DNA from: Citrus sinensis
Taxonomy: Eukaryota > Streptophyta > Magnoliopsida > Sapindales > Rutaceae
NCBI RefSeq assembly: GCF_022201045.2
Contig: NC_068556.1
Location: 2,830,001-2,894,000, forward strand
DNA length: 64,000 bases
Direction: 5' to 3'
Shown: piece by piece, positions 25,150 to 37,500 of the stretch
Numbering within the stretch: the first letter of the stretch is position 1
Layout of the letters: every line of letters starts with the position of its first letter
Notes under the pieces: model-generated
The model's input: only the letters and a program-made list of their open reading frames with translations
Databases searched by the model: none
What the model was told of the DNA's origin: nothing
Translations under genes and position numbers: made by a program

Positions 25150-26368
25150 TGCGATGTCCAAGGCGTTCATTTTAATTATATCTAAAAGAAAAAATTAATA
25201 TTATAAGTATTTTTTTTCATGGATATAATAAGAAGAATCAATAAATACATACACCGTGATCAAGTTTTGTAGATATCTCCAATGTGGAGGAGGCAATTTT
25301 TGACAAGGGGCCCACGAGATGATACTGGAAAATAGTAATCCGAGTCAAAAGAAAATACGACTGTTTGGATACGAATCATTTATTTCTAATAGAGCCGTAG
25401 TATATATAGCTTTGAATCATTTTATTTGACTCATTCCACTGAATGAAGGTACAAACAAAATCATCTTTTGGACCACTTTTGTTTATTGGAGGAGTCAAAT
25501 CCATTTTCTAAGTTAGCCTAGTTTGAATGCAGGATTGGGTGGTTTCCAAAGTAAAGTTATCAAACAGTAAGATAGAACCAAGTAGTTGGGAGGGGGGGGG
25601 GGGGGGGTTATATTAACAAGCATGTTTTTCCTAGTGGATAAAAGCAGTATTTTATCCTTTGTTGGTGATTGACTTGAATAATGGTAGAGTAATGATTTCA
25701 ATTTAGAGGTTACTGAACTATATCGCAAGTTAGGATTTTGGTAATGTAAAATTTGAAGTTTAGGTTGAAAATTATAATTATAAAAGAAAAAATTGCAATA
25801 AAAATGAAATAAAAAATATCCTTGCAATTTTAATATTCTCCGAAAAGTTCTGTAGCTTCAAACAAAATTTCTACACTAATTGGGTTGTCAAAGCTTCAAA
25901 ATGTTGGGGGTTGTGTTGAAAACATTTAACCTTTTACCTTACTTTTTCAAAATTTTCAAACTAGCACGAGAGTTATTTCGCCTCACGTGAATATCGATTG
26001 TCATAAATTTATCTTGTAAATAGAAAAAAAAAAATATCAAGAGCATCAATGCTTTATTGGCGAGAACCTCTAACGCTCATGTTATATATCGCAGGGCCTT
26101 CAATTTAATTGTCAACAATAAGGCGAAAATAGCATAATTAAGTTTTTTCAATTCAAATTTGACACTACTCCCAAAAAAAAAAAAATCAAATATGACGACG
26201 TATGCTTGAAAAAATGAAGATGGATCCCGCCCAAATAATTAAGTTGCATCGTTAAGCCCACATAATTAAGTTGCATCATCTATCCCTGGGCTTATATGTG
26301 TCAAATTTATGAGTGCATAATAGACTTGTAAAATACTTGCAGGCCTCGAAAGTTTGGGCATAGTTTAA
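25150..26368. other. Intergenic spacer with a G16 homopolymer
   Basis: No gene seen. A run of 16 G occupies 25592-25607, which is unusual in such AT-rich DNA. A 104-codon minus-strand frame across it gains a poly-proline run only because of this tract, and is rejected. Confidence 0.6.
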
Positions 26369-26804
26369 GAGTAGAGCTTTTAACACCCTTCTAAAATCCT
26401 TATAACCCCCTTTGGAATGTCATTTCTTACAACACCCACAATTTAATTGATAAGATATAATTTTATATATTAAAACTAACAGTCCTCCCATAAAAATTTA
26501 CGCCAAAAAATATTTCTTTTTAAATTACGTATAAATCCTAAAATATTTATTTTAAATTTTTTTCTTTGTATTATATGATTTCTATTTTTTATAACCCTAA
26601 ATTTTCAAAAAAGTACTTTTCAATTAAAATTTAAAATATAAATTGAAATGGAGCAGATGTAAAAAATTTGTTAAAAGAATAATTTATCTAAATATTTAAT
26701 CAAAATTTTATTCAAAATAAAAAATAAATTGATTTAAGTAATTTAATTTAAAGAGGAGTCTTAAGAGGAATTTTCACTTTGAGGGCGTGTCAAAAGGCGT
26801 ACTC
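26369..26804 (+). repeat. MITE, 436 bp, AACACCC-type inverted repeats
   Basis: The left end gagtagagcttttaacaccc and the reverse complement of the right end (gagtacgccttttgacacgc) pair as diverged terminal inverted repeats. The interior phrase caattaaaatttaaaatata followed by tgaaatggagcagatgtaaa is shared with the element at 57671-58099. Non-coding; no clear target duplication. Confidence 0.65.
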
Positions 26805-28432
26805 GGAATTTTGACCGATTGAGGTGAAGGCTGAAATCCACACTCTCATTTAAAAATTTAGAAGACCTCCGAGTCATTGTTGGGCTAATTATGTATAAAT
26901 CATGTCATTTTATTTTTTACATTGTTCCTTTATGCCCCCACAAGAGTTTCTGATATGCCCCATTTTTATTTATGAAGCCCCCTAATAGATTTCAGTAGCC
27001 CTCACTTCTTAAGCAATTCTATGTATTTCTAAAATTACCTTATTTAATTTTTTTCCCTCTCTCGTTCGTGCTTTCCTTTCTACCTCACAATCTCTTGAAT
27101 TATCAGGTCTTTCTAAAGTAATTAAATAGCCTTCTTTACTCCTTTAATTAACCAAACTCAATAATTATGGTACCATGATCAATACATTTGTATTCAGATT
27201 CAACAACAGAAAAAAACATAAAATAGAAAAATTCAAACCCTATAAAAACAAGAAAACAAAAATGAAGTAAAAAATGGATTTTCATAATTTTATTTTTTGA
27301 CTTTTATGATGATGATGAGTTTCAAGATAGGAGAAATGATACTAACCAGAAATATGTTTTTTTTTTAAATTTATTTATCATACGTCAAAATTCATATAAT
27401 CAAAACAATAAAAGTGTATCTAAAAAAACATATAAATCCTAAAAAAATAAAGTTGTAATATTTAATTGTATATTCCAGTCAACCTAATATTTTTGTATTA
27501 TCATTAAAGTTATTTTTTTAATTGTTTTAAATTTAATTCACATGGTAACATTAACTAAACCAAAATATTGAAGAAATCAAATTATGTACATTACAATGAA
27601 TAAAAAAAATAGTATTGACTTTAAAATAAAAGTTGACACACACACACACACACAATGTTAACCGCAATTCTTATTGAACAATAATCCAACACCAACTGTT
27701 CCATATATATATCGAAGAATTCACTTCACCGTAAGCCACCCGGATTATATGTATCGACTCAATAACAAAAATCCAACTTTGCTTTCAAAAAACAAACAAT
27801 AAAAATCAAACTTTTCTTTTTGGGCACTGAATTCAATGCCCATCAAAGTTGATTTTTTGTTTCAAAATTCAATTTGGCCAATTTGTATATACACACTATA
27901 AAGGATTTTATATCAAAATACTAGCTTTTAGTTTTTTCTATTCATATGTCAAAAAAAGAAAAACAAATACCATTTAGATATTTGCATTCAGATAAATCCA
28001 AATTTCAGGTAAATTCATGCTTAAATTTAAGGAAAAAGAAATAAACATGACCTAAAATTATTAATTAATTAATTAAATTATTAAAATTTTAAATTGTAAT
28101 GAACAAATATATACACACTTAAAAAAGGATTTTATATTAAAATACTAGCTTTTAGATTTTTCTGTTCATATGTCAAAAAAAGAAAAAATAAATACCATTT
28201 AAATATTATTTAGACAAATCCAAATTTCAGGTAAATTCAGGCTTTTTCAAATTTAATGAAAAAGAAATAAACACAACCTAAAATTATTTTTTTCATCTTT
28301 GGGTAATCATAAATATTAAATAGATCCCGTGTTTTATGCAATAGGCTTTTGTTATTCGTTACTTCATTAATCAAATTCGTATAACTCAAATATGTTTTAG
28401 CTATCTTATTTGAATCATCATATTATTTTTAT
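26805..28432. other. Intergenic spacer, no gene seen
   Basis: It contains a (CA)n run near 27637-27653 and the diverged 180-bp duplication at 27884-28290. Frames are short. No RNA gene recognised. Confidence 0.5.
27884..28290. repeat. Diverged direct duplication of about 180 bp
   Basis: Segments at about 27884-28062 and 28109-28290 align along their length: shared phrases include aggattttatat, aaaatactagcttttag, catatgtcaaaaaaagaaaa, aaatccaaatttcaggtaaa and aaaagaaataaaca. The spacing is about 225 bp. It is an older tandem duplication or two remnants of one repeat family. Confidence 0.8.
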
Positions 28433-28834
28433 GGGAAATTATCATTTGTATGCCCTATAAAAAATATTACAACACTTTGAGGGTGTGTCAATCGTCCACT
28501 CTAAGTTGACAAAATGTATTTGTCGTCCACCAAACCGTTACTTGCCGTTTAAATATGATAACACCAGAGGGGTGATTTAGTCTTTTTATATGATACAAAT
28601 GATAATTTAAGAGTATACAAGTAATAATAAAAGAATTTAAGGATATACACATGATACTTTTCAAGGGTAAAATCGTCAATTCGCTATAATTCCGTTAACT
28701 TTCAAACGGCAGCTAACGGTTTGGTGATTGACATATAGTTTTTATTAATTTAGAGTAGATGATTGATACACCCTCAAAGTATTATAATATTTTTTATAAC
28801 AGAATATCTATAGGGTATATGAATGATAATTTTC
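28433..28834. repeat. MULE-like MITE, 402 bp, long inverted repeats
   Basis: The left arm (gggaaattatcatttgtatg..., about 28433-28560) and the reverse complement of the right arm (about 28700-28834) match over about 130 bp, including actttgagggtgtgtcaatc. The flanks carry ttatttttat on both sides (28423-28432 and 28835-28844), a 9-10 bp target duplication as in Mutator-like elements. It is non-coding. It sits about 140 bp left of the RPL37 promoter motifs and could affect that promoter. Confidence 0.8.
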
Positions 28835-28975
28835 TTATTTTTATTAACAAGATATTTAGTTTAGAAAATACTAAGTGAACCCCGAGAAAGAGAGCCCGCC
28901 TGGGTAACCATTTCTAACTGGCCCTAGGCCAAACCCGAATAACCAACCCAATCTGACCCAACAGGATCCAAAGAA

Positions 28976-28984
28976 AAACCCTAA
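28976..28984 (+). promoter_or_regulatory. Telo-box in the RPL37 promoter
   Basis: aaaccctaa lies about 120 bp before the RPL37 ATG. Telo-boxes, often with nearby GGCCC motifs (one is at about 28920), are frequent in plant ribosomal protein gene promoters and are linked to co-ordinated expression in dividing cells. Function is inferred from the motif and position. Confidence 0.6.
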
Positions 28985-29101
28985 CTCAGATCTTCAATAT
29001 AAGAACACCCAAACGAAATTACAATAAAAGCTTCCCAGGCCAGCAGATTAGGGTCTAGGAATTTTTATTTTTTTTAATTTGTTTCCGCAACCGAAGAAGA
29101 A

Positions 29102-30147
<1,046 letters not shown>

Positions 30148-31191
30148 GCTTATGAAGGAAATGATAGTCTGTTTTATCTTGTTATTTGTATGTTTGCAAA
30201 CAAGAATTTTGGTTCACAAAGTGTTACTTATTATCATTCGCAAGTTTTAAATATTGGAGAGTTATTATTTTTACTGAATTCATTTTTTAATCCTCTCTTT
30301 TATTATTCTAAGGTAAATCAATATCATAGATCCTTGTTTTTGATTTGTTAAGAGTTTCCAGCCTTGAATATGTAAATGACACATCTATTTGTCGGGTCTC
30401 TCCATAACACCGAGTCCCTTTTTCTTCAATAGCAAAGGAAAGGAAAAGTGAAGTCAGACGAAAATAAATGGTTTTTAGTTAACGGTGTTGGTGGTTTATG
30501 TTGCCCAAGACTTGAGAGCTCTTGAATGGCAAGGCCTATTGCTCAAGACAATGCTTAGTTAAGTCAATCTATGCAATGGACCTTGAGAAATGAGAGGGAG
30601 TATTGTTAACTTGCAAGGTTTTGCTGTTAAGCAGATTTAAATATACACAGGCTGACGGTTTAGTAATGTTTATGTCTCCCAGATTCTTAGGCCTCGTTAG
30701 AAGTCATTTATGCAGATTCGATTCTTCATTCAGTTCCTCCAATTAGAATACTACAAGAACACGATAGCAAACCAAGGGGCAGTAACACTGAGCTGCTGAT
30801 TGAAGAAATCCTGAATTAAAAAGCAAGTATCCGACGGTCTCATTTGATTCTATACTTCAGAGCACAGAAAGCATAAAAACTGAGGTCATGCAGCACCCAC
30901 CTACACCCTTTTCGATTACAAATGGTTACATTTGGAGGTGGTGATTCTCATGTAATCAACTGTGGCCGTCATGTTCCGCCTTGTGGTTTCCCTTCTTTGA
31001 CTAAGGCAAGGAGTTGAAATCTTTTCAAGTCCTAAAAAATTATACACAATCTCAACTTGATTATTTAGTTTCCTGCAAAGGGCAGGAGGGAATAAAATGC
31101 CAGAAACTGAAAGTTAGATAAAGTATTGTCAGCCAGAGGCGGCAAGAAAAGATAACCAAACCTACCAGAAGATCGACTGTGCATACTTTCC
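30148..31191. other. Convergent intergenic region, 3' ends
   Basis: It holds the 3' UTRs of RPL37 (from the left) and of the EngB-type gene (from the right). A 66-codon minus-strand frame at 31065-31265 overlaps the last exon in another frame and is a shadow. No further gene seen. Confidence 0.6.
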
Positions 31192-33600
31192 TCAGTGTTT
31201 GAGCCAGTAGTTCCGAAGCTGAGCCATGTGCAGTAGTATCTCATCACGACCTTGATTGGTAACACTGCTGGTCATTATCCACGGTGGAGCTGTCTGAAAG
31301 AAGCCTTGTATCAGCTCTTGAAAATCGTTCAGATTTTCTTCTGGTCTTTTGCCTCCATTCTTTTTCTTCTTCCGCTTGTCGCATTTGGTGAAGACTAATG
31401 TCATTGGAATCTGGGAAAAATTAAAAAAGAAAACATATTAAGGTTCATACGCATTCCCTGAAGATACAGTTTAAGCATTAATGGGCACCATGACTTTAGA
31501 CATTTCTCTTCACCCTCCCCTCTCTTTTGCTAAAAGAGGATAAATATATATCAGGAAAAAAGAACCTATTCCCACTTGTTACAGAAGCCGTTCTGGAATA
31601 CCACAAGTTTAACAACTACATAATCATCAGCAGGTTGATTGAAGAAAACATTTTACCTGATTCTGTCCCAGCCAACTAGCATATTCAAGATCAATAGGTT
31701 TTGCAGGAATGCTAGCATCTATGAGAAGGAACACTGAGACCAAAGTTGAGCGATTAAGGAAATAGTCTTTAGTGAATTTGTCCCAGTCGGTTCGAAGTTC
31801 CCGAGGAGCAGCTGCATACCTGATGCGGAAATGCAATAAAATCGAAAATGCACTCAACTATTTCATTGGAAAATAGAAGTGAAGTTCCAGAAAAGCTAGT
31901 TTCAGCTATACTGACTTTGGGATGAGCCTGTCCATTCCCTAGTGAACTTAAACAAATATATGTGTAATAACCCTGCTATTGCTATTGATGGTGCAAGAAA
32001 GTGAGCAACAACAAAGGATAAGATGCAGCAAGTCATAAGCATACATTATAGAGAGAGAGAGAGCTCGATTTTCTATTGTTCTTGAAAAACATGCAGAAAC
32101 ATAAACACATTAAACTACCATGCTTCTTGCAAGTTGAGATATCATTGGAAAGCAAAAAAATCCAGCAAGTGGGAGAGAGAGGGGGCTAGATTTGGTGTAG
32201 TTTTTTGACAAATGAATGTGTGTGTAGGCATAAACACATAACAATCAAAAGTGCTTATAGAATCCAAAGTTATAATATTGTTGAAAAACAAGATAAGTCC
32301 AACTAGATTGATGAATTTGATAAAAGAACCTAAAATGATAAAAATCAATATCCACATCAGAAACTGATTTTGTTGCAAGAAATTAGAAAACAATGAACAG
32401 ACAGTAATTTATAGTCTCCCGGTGTTTCATAACTAGAAAATAAGATTTTGAACTAAGTAACAGCACAAGCACAAGCAGAAAGAAACCAATTAATCCTAGC
32501 TCAAAATAAATGATGCAACCATAAAAAGTTTATAAATCATACCCATATCCAGGCAAATCCACCAAGTACCAACTATCATTTATCCGAAAATGATTGATGC
32601 ATTGTGTTTTCCCTACAAAACAATGAAGGAAAAGGATGTTCAATTGAAGGTCTACCAACGGACTTAAAAAGCAGAACTGTAATTTAGATACTCCAATATC
32701 AGCGAAAGAGCAACAAAATTCAAATTAATTTTCACAACAGAGATAAGATTTTAGGAACACAAGCAATATTCCAGCAGTTTACGATTCTTGGCCTGAATTT
32801 TAAAGGCAGGTTAATGCATTTAAGGGTAATTGGTATAAATCGTATAAGTCTTAACATTTAATGCATACAACCAAGAACACAAATAGATGCTGAATCATCT
32901 GCTTCAAAGATTGCAGTCATCAACGGTATGATTGACACACAAAAGTCAGCTGGGAATTGTAACAATTTGATTAGCACTTGAAAGCACTAACTTTGGCCAA
33001 GGGGTTGAATTACTAATAACCATTACTTATCAAATGCATCCACTGTACTAAAATACTGCATATGGAGACCAGAACATTACTTGCAACAAATGTAGTGAAG
33101 CAATGAAAAATAATAAGATTGATACCAGGTGTCTTAGATGTGAGAGCAAGCTTCTTCCTTCTAACAAGTGAATTAAGAAGCGAAGATTTGCCAACATTAG
33201 ACCTGCCCACCAGCGCAAATTCAGGCAACCCATCAGAGGGGCAATCCTCAGTCCTAACACTACTCTTCACGAACTCAGCTTGTGCAACTTGAGCATCCCT
33301 TGCGTACTTACTCAACACTATGTTCGAACCCTTCAATATTCTCGTACTCAACGACGAATCATCGATTGAGACCTCTGTTTCCGGCGGGACAAATAGCTTT
33401 TCGAGTGATATTGCCACGTGGGGTTCTGGTTCTGGTTCTACCGCGTGGGATATGGGTATCGGTTCGGTTGTGGAGAGTGTGGATTTGAGCGCTGAGAAGT
33501 TGAGCCTGTGTTTTGGTAAGAGGGTGAAGTGTGAGCGGAGAGACAGGGGTGGCTTTACGAATATTGAAAAGTTGAGTCTTGGAAGCTGAGAAAAAAGCAT
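31192..33600 (-). CDS. EngB/YihA-type ribosome-assembly GTPase, organellar
   Basis: Four exons in coding order: 33600-33126, 32612-32543, 31819-31657 and 31410-31192, all GT-AG, giving 308 residues. EngB proteins are GTPases needed for assembly of the large bacterial-type ribosomal subunit. G motifs seen: G1 GRSNVGKSS (132-140), the SKTPGKT switch (155-161), G3 DLPG (177-180), G4 TKCD (244-247) and G5 SSVT near the C terminus. The first roughly 100 residues are not part of the GTPase fold and are rich in S, T, R and L, as in a plastid or mitochondrial transit peptide. As I recall, the Arabidopsis relative is EMB2001, required for embryo development. It lies head to head with the AP-4 beta gene. 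Confidence 0.93.
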
Positions 33601-34523
33601 TTTTCTGTGTGTGCGGTTTTCGATTACAAGAGATTTTGAGTGGCCATGTCTTCGCTGCTGCTGTGCTGTGACGAATGGGGAAAGACAGGATTGATTTTTT
33701 TTTTTTTTCTAAGAACGTACCCTTTTTTTTTTCACTGTTCAAAGTATCTTTAATATCTCTATTTTAGGATAATAACATATGGATACTTACATTTGTAAAT
33801 TTTCTGAAATAGGGCATAGGTTTTCCATTTGTATAATTATAACCTCCAAATTTGTCCCAATAAACAATAAAACTCTTACTTTTCTTGAACAACAAATGGT
33901 TAAATTTCAGCTTTTCTAAAAATAACTATTTAAACTTCTTCCATCACTAGAAAAATTTACTCACTTAGATCGATATAAAGATAATATAATATATTAATTT
34001 AAATAGATTTTATAATTCATTAATCTTCGCTTAAATAGAGAGAATTCACTAATAAAAAAAATATAAATCTTCATTATTAAAACTTTTGATGTGTCCCCAT
34101 AATGACTGTTTATTGATGAATTATGATGCGTTCCTATTTTTTTAGTGTTCCTATTTCTTTCATTTGAGTTACCTAGGTTCAGGACCCATTTGATGTAAAT
34201 TTAAAAATATTATAGTTCTTGAGACAAATCAATAGTCTAAGAACCTAAAGGTTATTACTCTTTCTTACTCGCTTAAATTCAACCCGGCCTTCTCCAACTG
34301 ACCAGTCGCGTTGAGCCATCTCAGCACCACATTGTGGTTTCAAGTGGTACCGACCGTAACGTTATCATTCATCTGAACTTTCTCAGATTCACAGACAAAT
34401 ACCAATACTTTTTGTTTTCATGTGGTCGCTTCTTTGTCGTCGGCTGATCTCTCTAAAACCCTTGTTCGATCTCACTGTAAAATACCGTAAATTTAGCAAC
34501 AGAATCTTCAATCCAGATCAGCC
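33601..34523. promoter_or_regulatory. Shared intergenic promoter region, EngB and AP-4 beta
   Basis: The two start codons are 923 bp apart and point away from each other, so both promoters must lie here. T-rich and A-rich stretches dominate. I see no single convincing TATA box for either gene. Most open frames here are shadows of the EngB first exon or random. Confidence 0.5.
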
Positions 34524-37500
34524 ATGGCTCCTCCTGCTCAGGCACACCGATCTCCGTCACCGTCTCAACCGTCCGGGTAACTCTATCTTCTCCCATAACC
34601 TCAAATAATAGCCAAATAATTTTTTTTTCTTCAAAGAAAAACATCCTTAATCAAGTTGAATGCTAGGGCAGCTCTAAATCTAGTTGAATTTATTTTTTCA
34701 AATAATTATAGATAAGGGAATATCATGCTCAATTGAAGTACATTTTAGTATTAATCAGTGTTTATTACTTAAATTTTTTGATTTTGATATCAGCCATGTC
34801 GTTCTGATGTTAATGTGTATCTGTAATATGTCGTTTTGGTTTTGGTTGTGTCTGCATGCGCTAATTGGACCCGTTGATTTACAGAAAAGGAGAAGTTTCG
34901 GATTTGAAATCACAGCTCCGACAGCTTGCTGGCAGTAGAGCTCCGGGAATTGATGATTCAAAGCGAGAGCTTTTCAAGAAGGTGATCTCATATATGACAA
35001 TTGGCATTGACGTATCGGCGGTATTTGGTGAGATGGTGATGTGTTCGGCTACTTCAGATATTGTTCTGAAGAAAATGTGTTATCTCTATGTTGGTAATTA
35101 CGCAAAAGTCAATCCTGATCTTGCGCTTTTGACGATCAATTTTCTTCAAAGAGATTGCAAGGACGAGGATCCAATGATCAGGGGGCTTGCATTGAGGAGT
35201 TTGTGTTCACTACGAGTGGCGAACCTTGTGGAGTATTTGGTGGGTCCTTTGGGATTGGGGTTGAAGGATAATAATAGTTATGTGAGGACAGTGGCTGTCA
35301 TTGGGGTTTTGAAATTGTATCATATATCAGCTCCAACTTGTATTGATGCAGATTTTCCTCCAACACTAAAGCATTTGATGCTTAATGACCCCGATCCTCA
35401 GGTGTGAGCAATTTGATTTCTTTATGTGAAGGCTTAATGCTATGGTTGATTGTTTCATCTCTAATTTGCATATTTCTGATGAGAATTAATGGATTTAAAC
35501 AGATAGTGCTTGAATTAAGTTTGTGATATTTGTTAACTAAGATAAAGTATCTTTAAGCACACGTTAATGAAAAATAAAATCTAAACTAATCCAATTCCCA
35601 TCAACTAAAAGAAGCAACGTGTAAAATAAGGCTGAGTGTGAGCTGCAACATCCATTCCCATGGTTGTTTGCCCTGAACTTAGTTGAGGGTGGAGGGAGAT
35701 GTGAACTGAACAGTAATTGGTATTGTAGTTCATCTGCAAAAACATAAATTTATTCGTTCCAGATTCAAAATTCAATTCTTCAAATATCACTTGACATACA
35801 TATGATCTGTTATGCTATTACCTTTTGGATACTACTCCCATCACCTCATAAAGCATGATTGCATTGCAATTAAACCAAATTGGACACAACAGGTGATACT
35901 GGAAATGTTTATTAGTTGATTCACATTTTATTATTTCATCAGGTTGTTGCAAACTGTTTGTCTGCCCTACAAGAGATTTGGAGCTTAGAAGCAAGCACCT
36001 CTGAGGAAGCTTCCAGAGAGAGAGAAGCTTTGATCAGCAAGCCAGTTATATACTACCTTTTGAATCGGTATGCTATATAAGTTTAGTTCAGAATGTTATG
36101 TTTTGAGATAATTTTTCAGTTATAGAAATAACTGTAGTAGAGTCATATGAGGTAAATATTTTGTCGTTTTCTTTTTAAGTTAGTTCTATGCTTGAGACTT
36201 GGACAAGAATTAATTATATGTAGCAAAATGGTTTTTTTTGTCACCCCTAGCGTCTTGAAACTTGAAGTGCATGCTTGGTATGGCTTATCTAAAAGCCAAA
36301 AATGTTTATCTAATCCCAAAGCTCTTTTCAAAATTTATTATAGGACTTGTAAGCACTTATGGAATTTTAGATAGTTGCTCTAGTTCGGCTTCCCTAAGTC
36401 TGGAAATTTATCCTCTTAACAAATATGATTGTCATGATGTTTAAGTAAAATCAATTTGATTAAACTTTGAATTGATTTTCCTTCTTGATGGATGTGCAGG
36501 AAATCAATATTGTGAAGCATTATTATGACCTTTTTGGAACGTATAATGTGGTGGTTTTTAATGCATCAAAATCTTGTTAGAGCTTTTAAAAGTATTATCA
36601 GTGCTTACATGTTGTTCTGTGAAAGCAATTTCTCAGTTTTATGTCATTTCTTTCTTTGCAGGATTAAGGAATTCAGTGAATGGGCTCAATGTCTTGTGCT
36701 TGAGTTGGTTGCTAAATATGTACCGTTAGACAGCAATGAGATATTTGACATCATGAATCTCCTTGAAGATAGACTTCAACATGCAAATGGTGCTGTTGTT
36801 TTAGCCACCATCAAAGTTTTTCTTCATTTGACCTTATCCATGACCGATGTTCATCAGCAGGTGCTTGTTTATGCTTTTCCCTCAAATTTTGGTTATACAC
36901 ACATACACAGACAATCGCAAATTCTTGTACACAACCTTTGATCCGCCATTTTAGTTGAACATTAGTTTAGTTTGCACGTACTTTCTTCATCCTAGCTAAC
37001 TTTGCTCGTCATTGTTAATGAGGCACTCGTTCTTGTTAATCTGGAAGGCTGTCATAATTTAGCCTCTGAAATTGTGATTTATTAATCTAGTCATTATCTT
37101 AGAACATGATGTCAGGACAAGTAAGCTTGAGTCTAACATGATCATGCTTTGCACTTATGTTAATCATGTTTGCTCCCTGTTATCTTAGATTGATCTTATG
37201 TCAAATCATATTTATGTGAGTGGCATTTTACTTGTTCAAACTCTCTTCAGGTTTACGAACGCATCAAAGCTCCTTTGCTAACCTTAGTGAGTTCTGGAAG
37301 TCCGGAGCAATCTTATGCAGTTTTAAGCCACCTGCATATTTTGGTGATGCGTGCACCCTTTATATTTGCCTCAGACTACAAACACTTTTATTGCCAGTAT
37401 AATGAACCTTCTTATGTCAAGAAGCTGAAGCTTGAAATGTTGACTGCAGTTGCAAATGAGAGCAATACATATGAAATTGGTAAGCAAACATATATTTGTT

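Noticed and set aside
24775-25185. 136-codon plus-strand ORF
   Set aside because: It runs antisense through the tRNA-Phe gene; the only less-biased part of its translation is the tRNA complement.
25513-25827. 104-codon minus-strand ORF with a proline run
   Set aside because: The proline run is a direct result of the G16 homopolymer; there is no other protein-like feature.
33320-33742. Open frames on both strands over the EngB first exon
   Set aside because: They are alternative-frame shadows of the transit peptide and GTPase N-terminal coding sequence.
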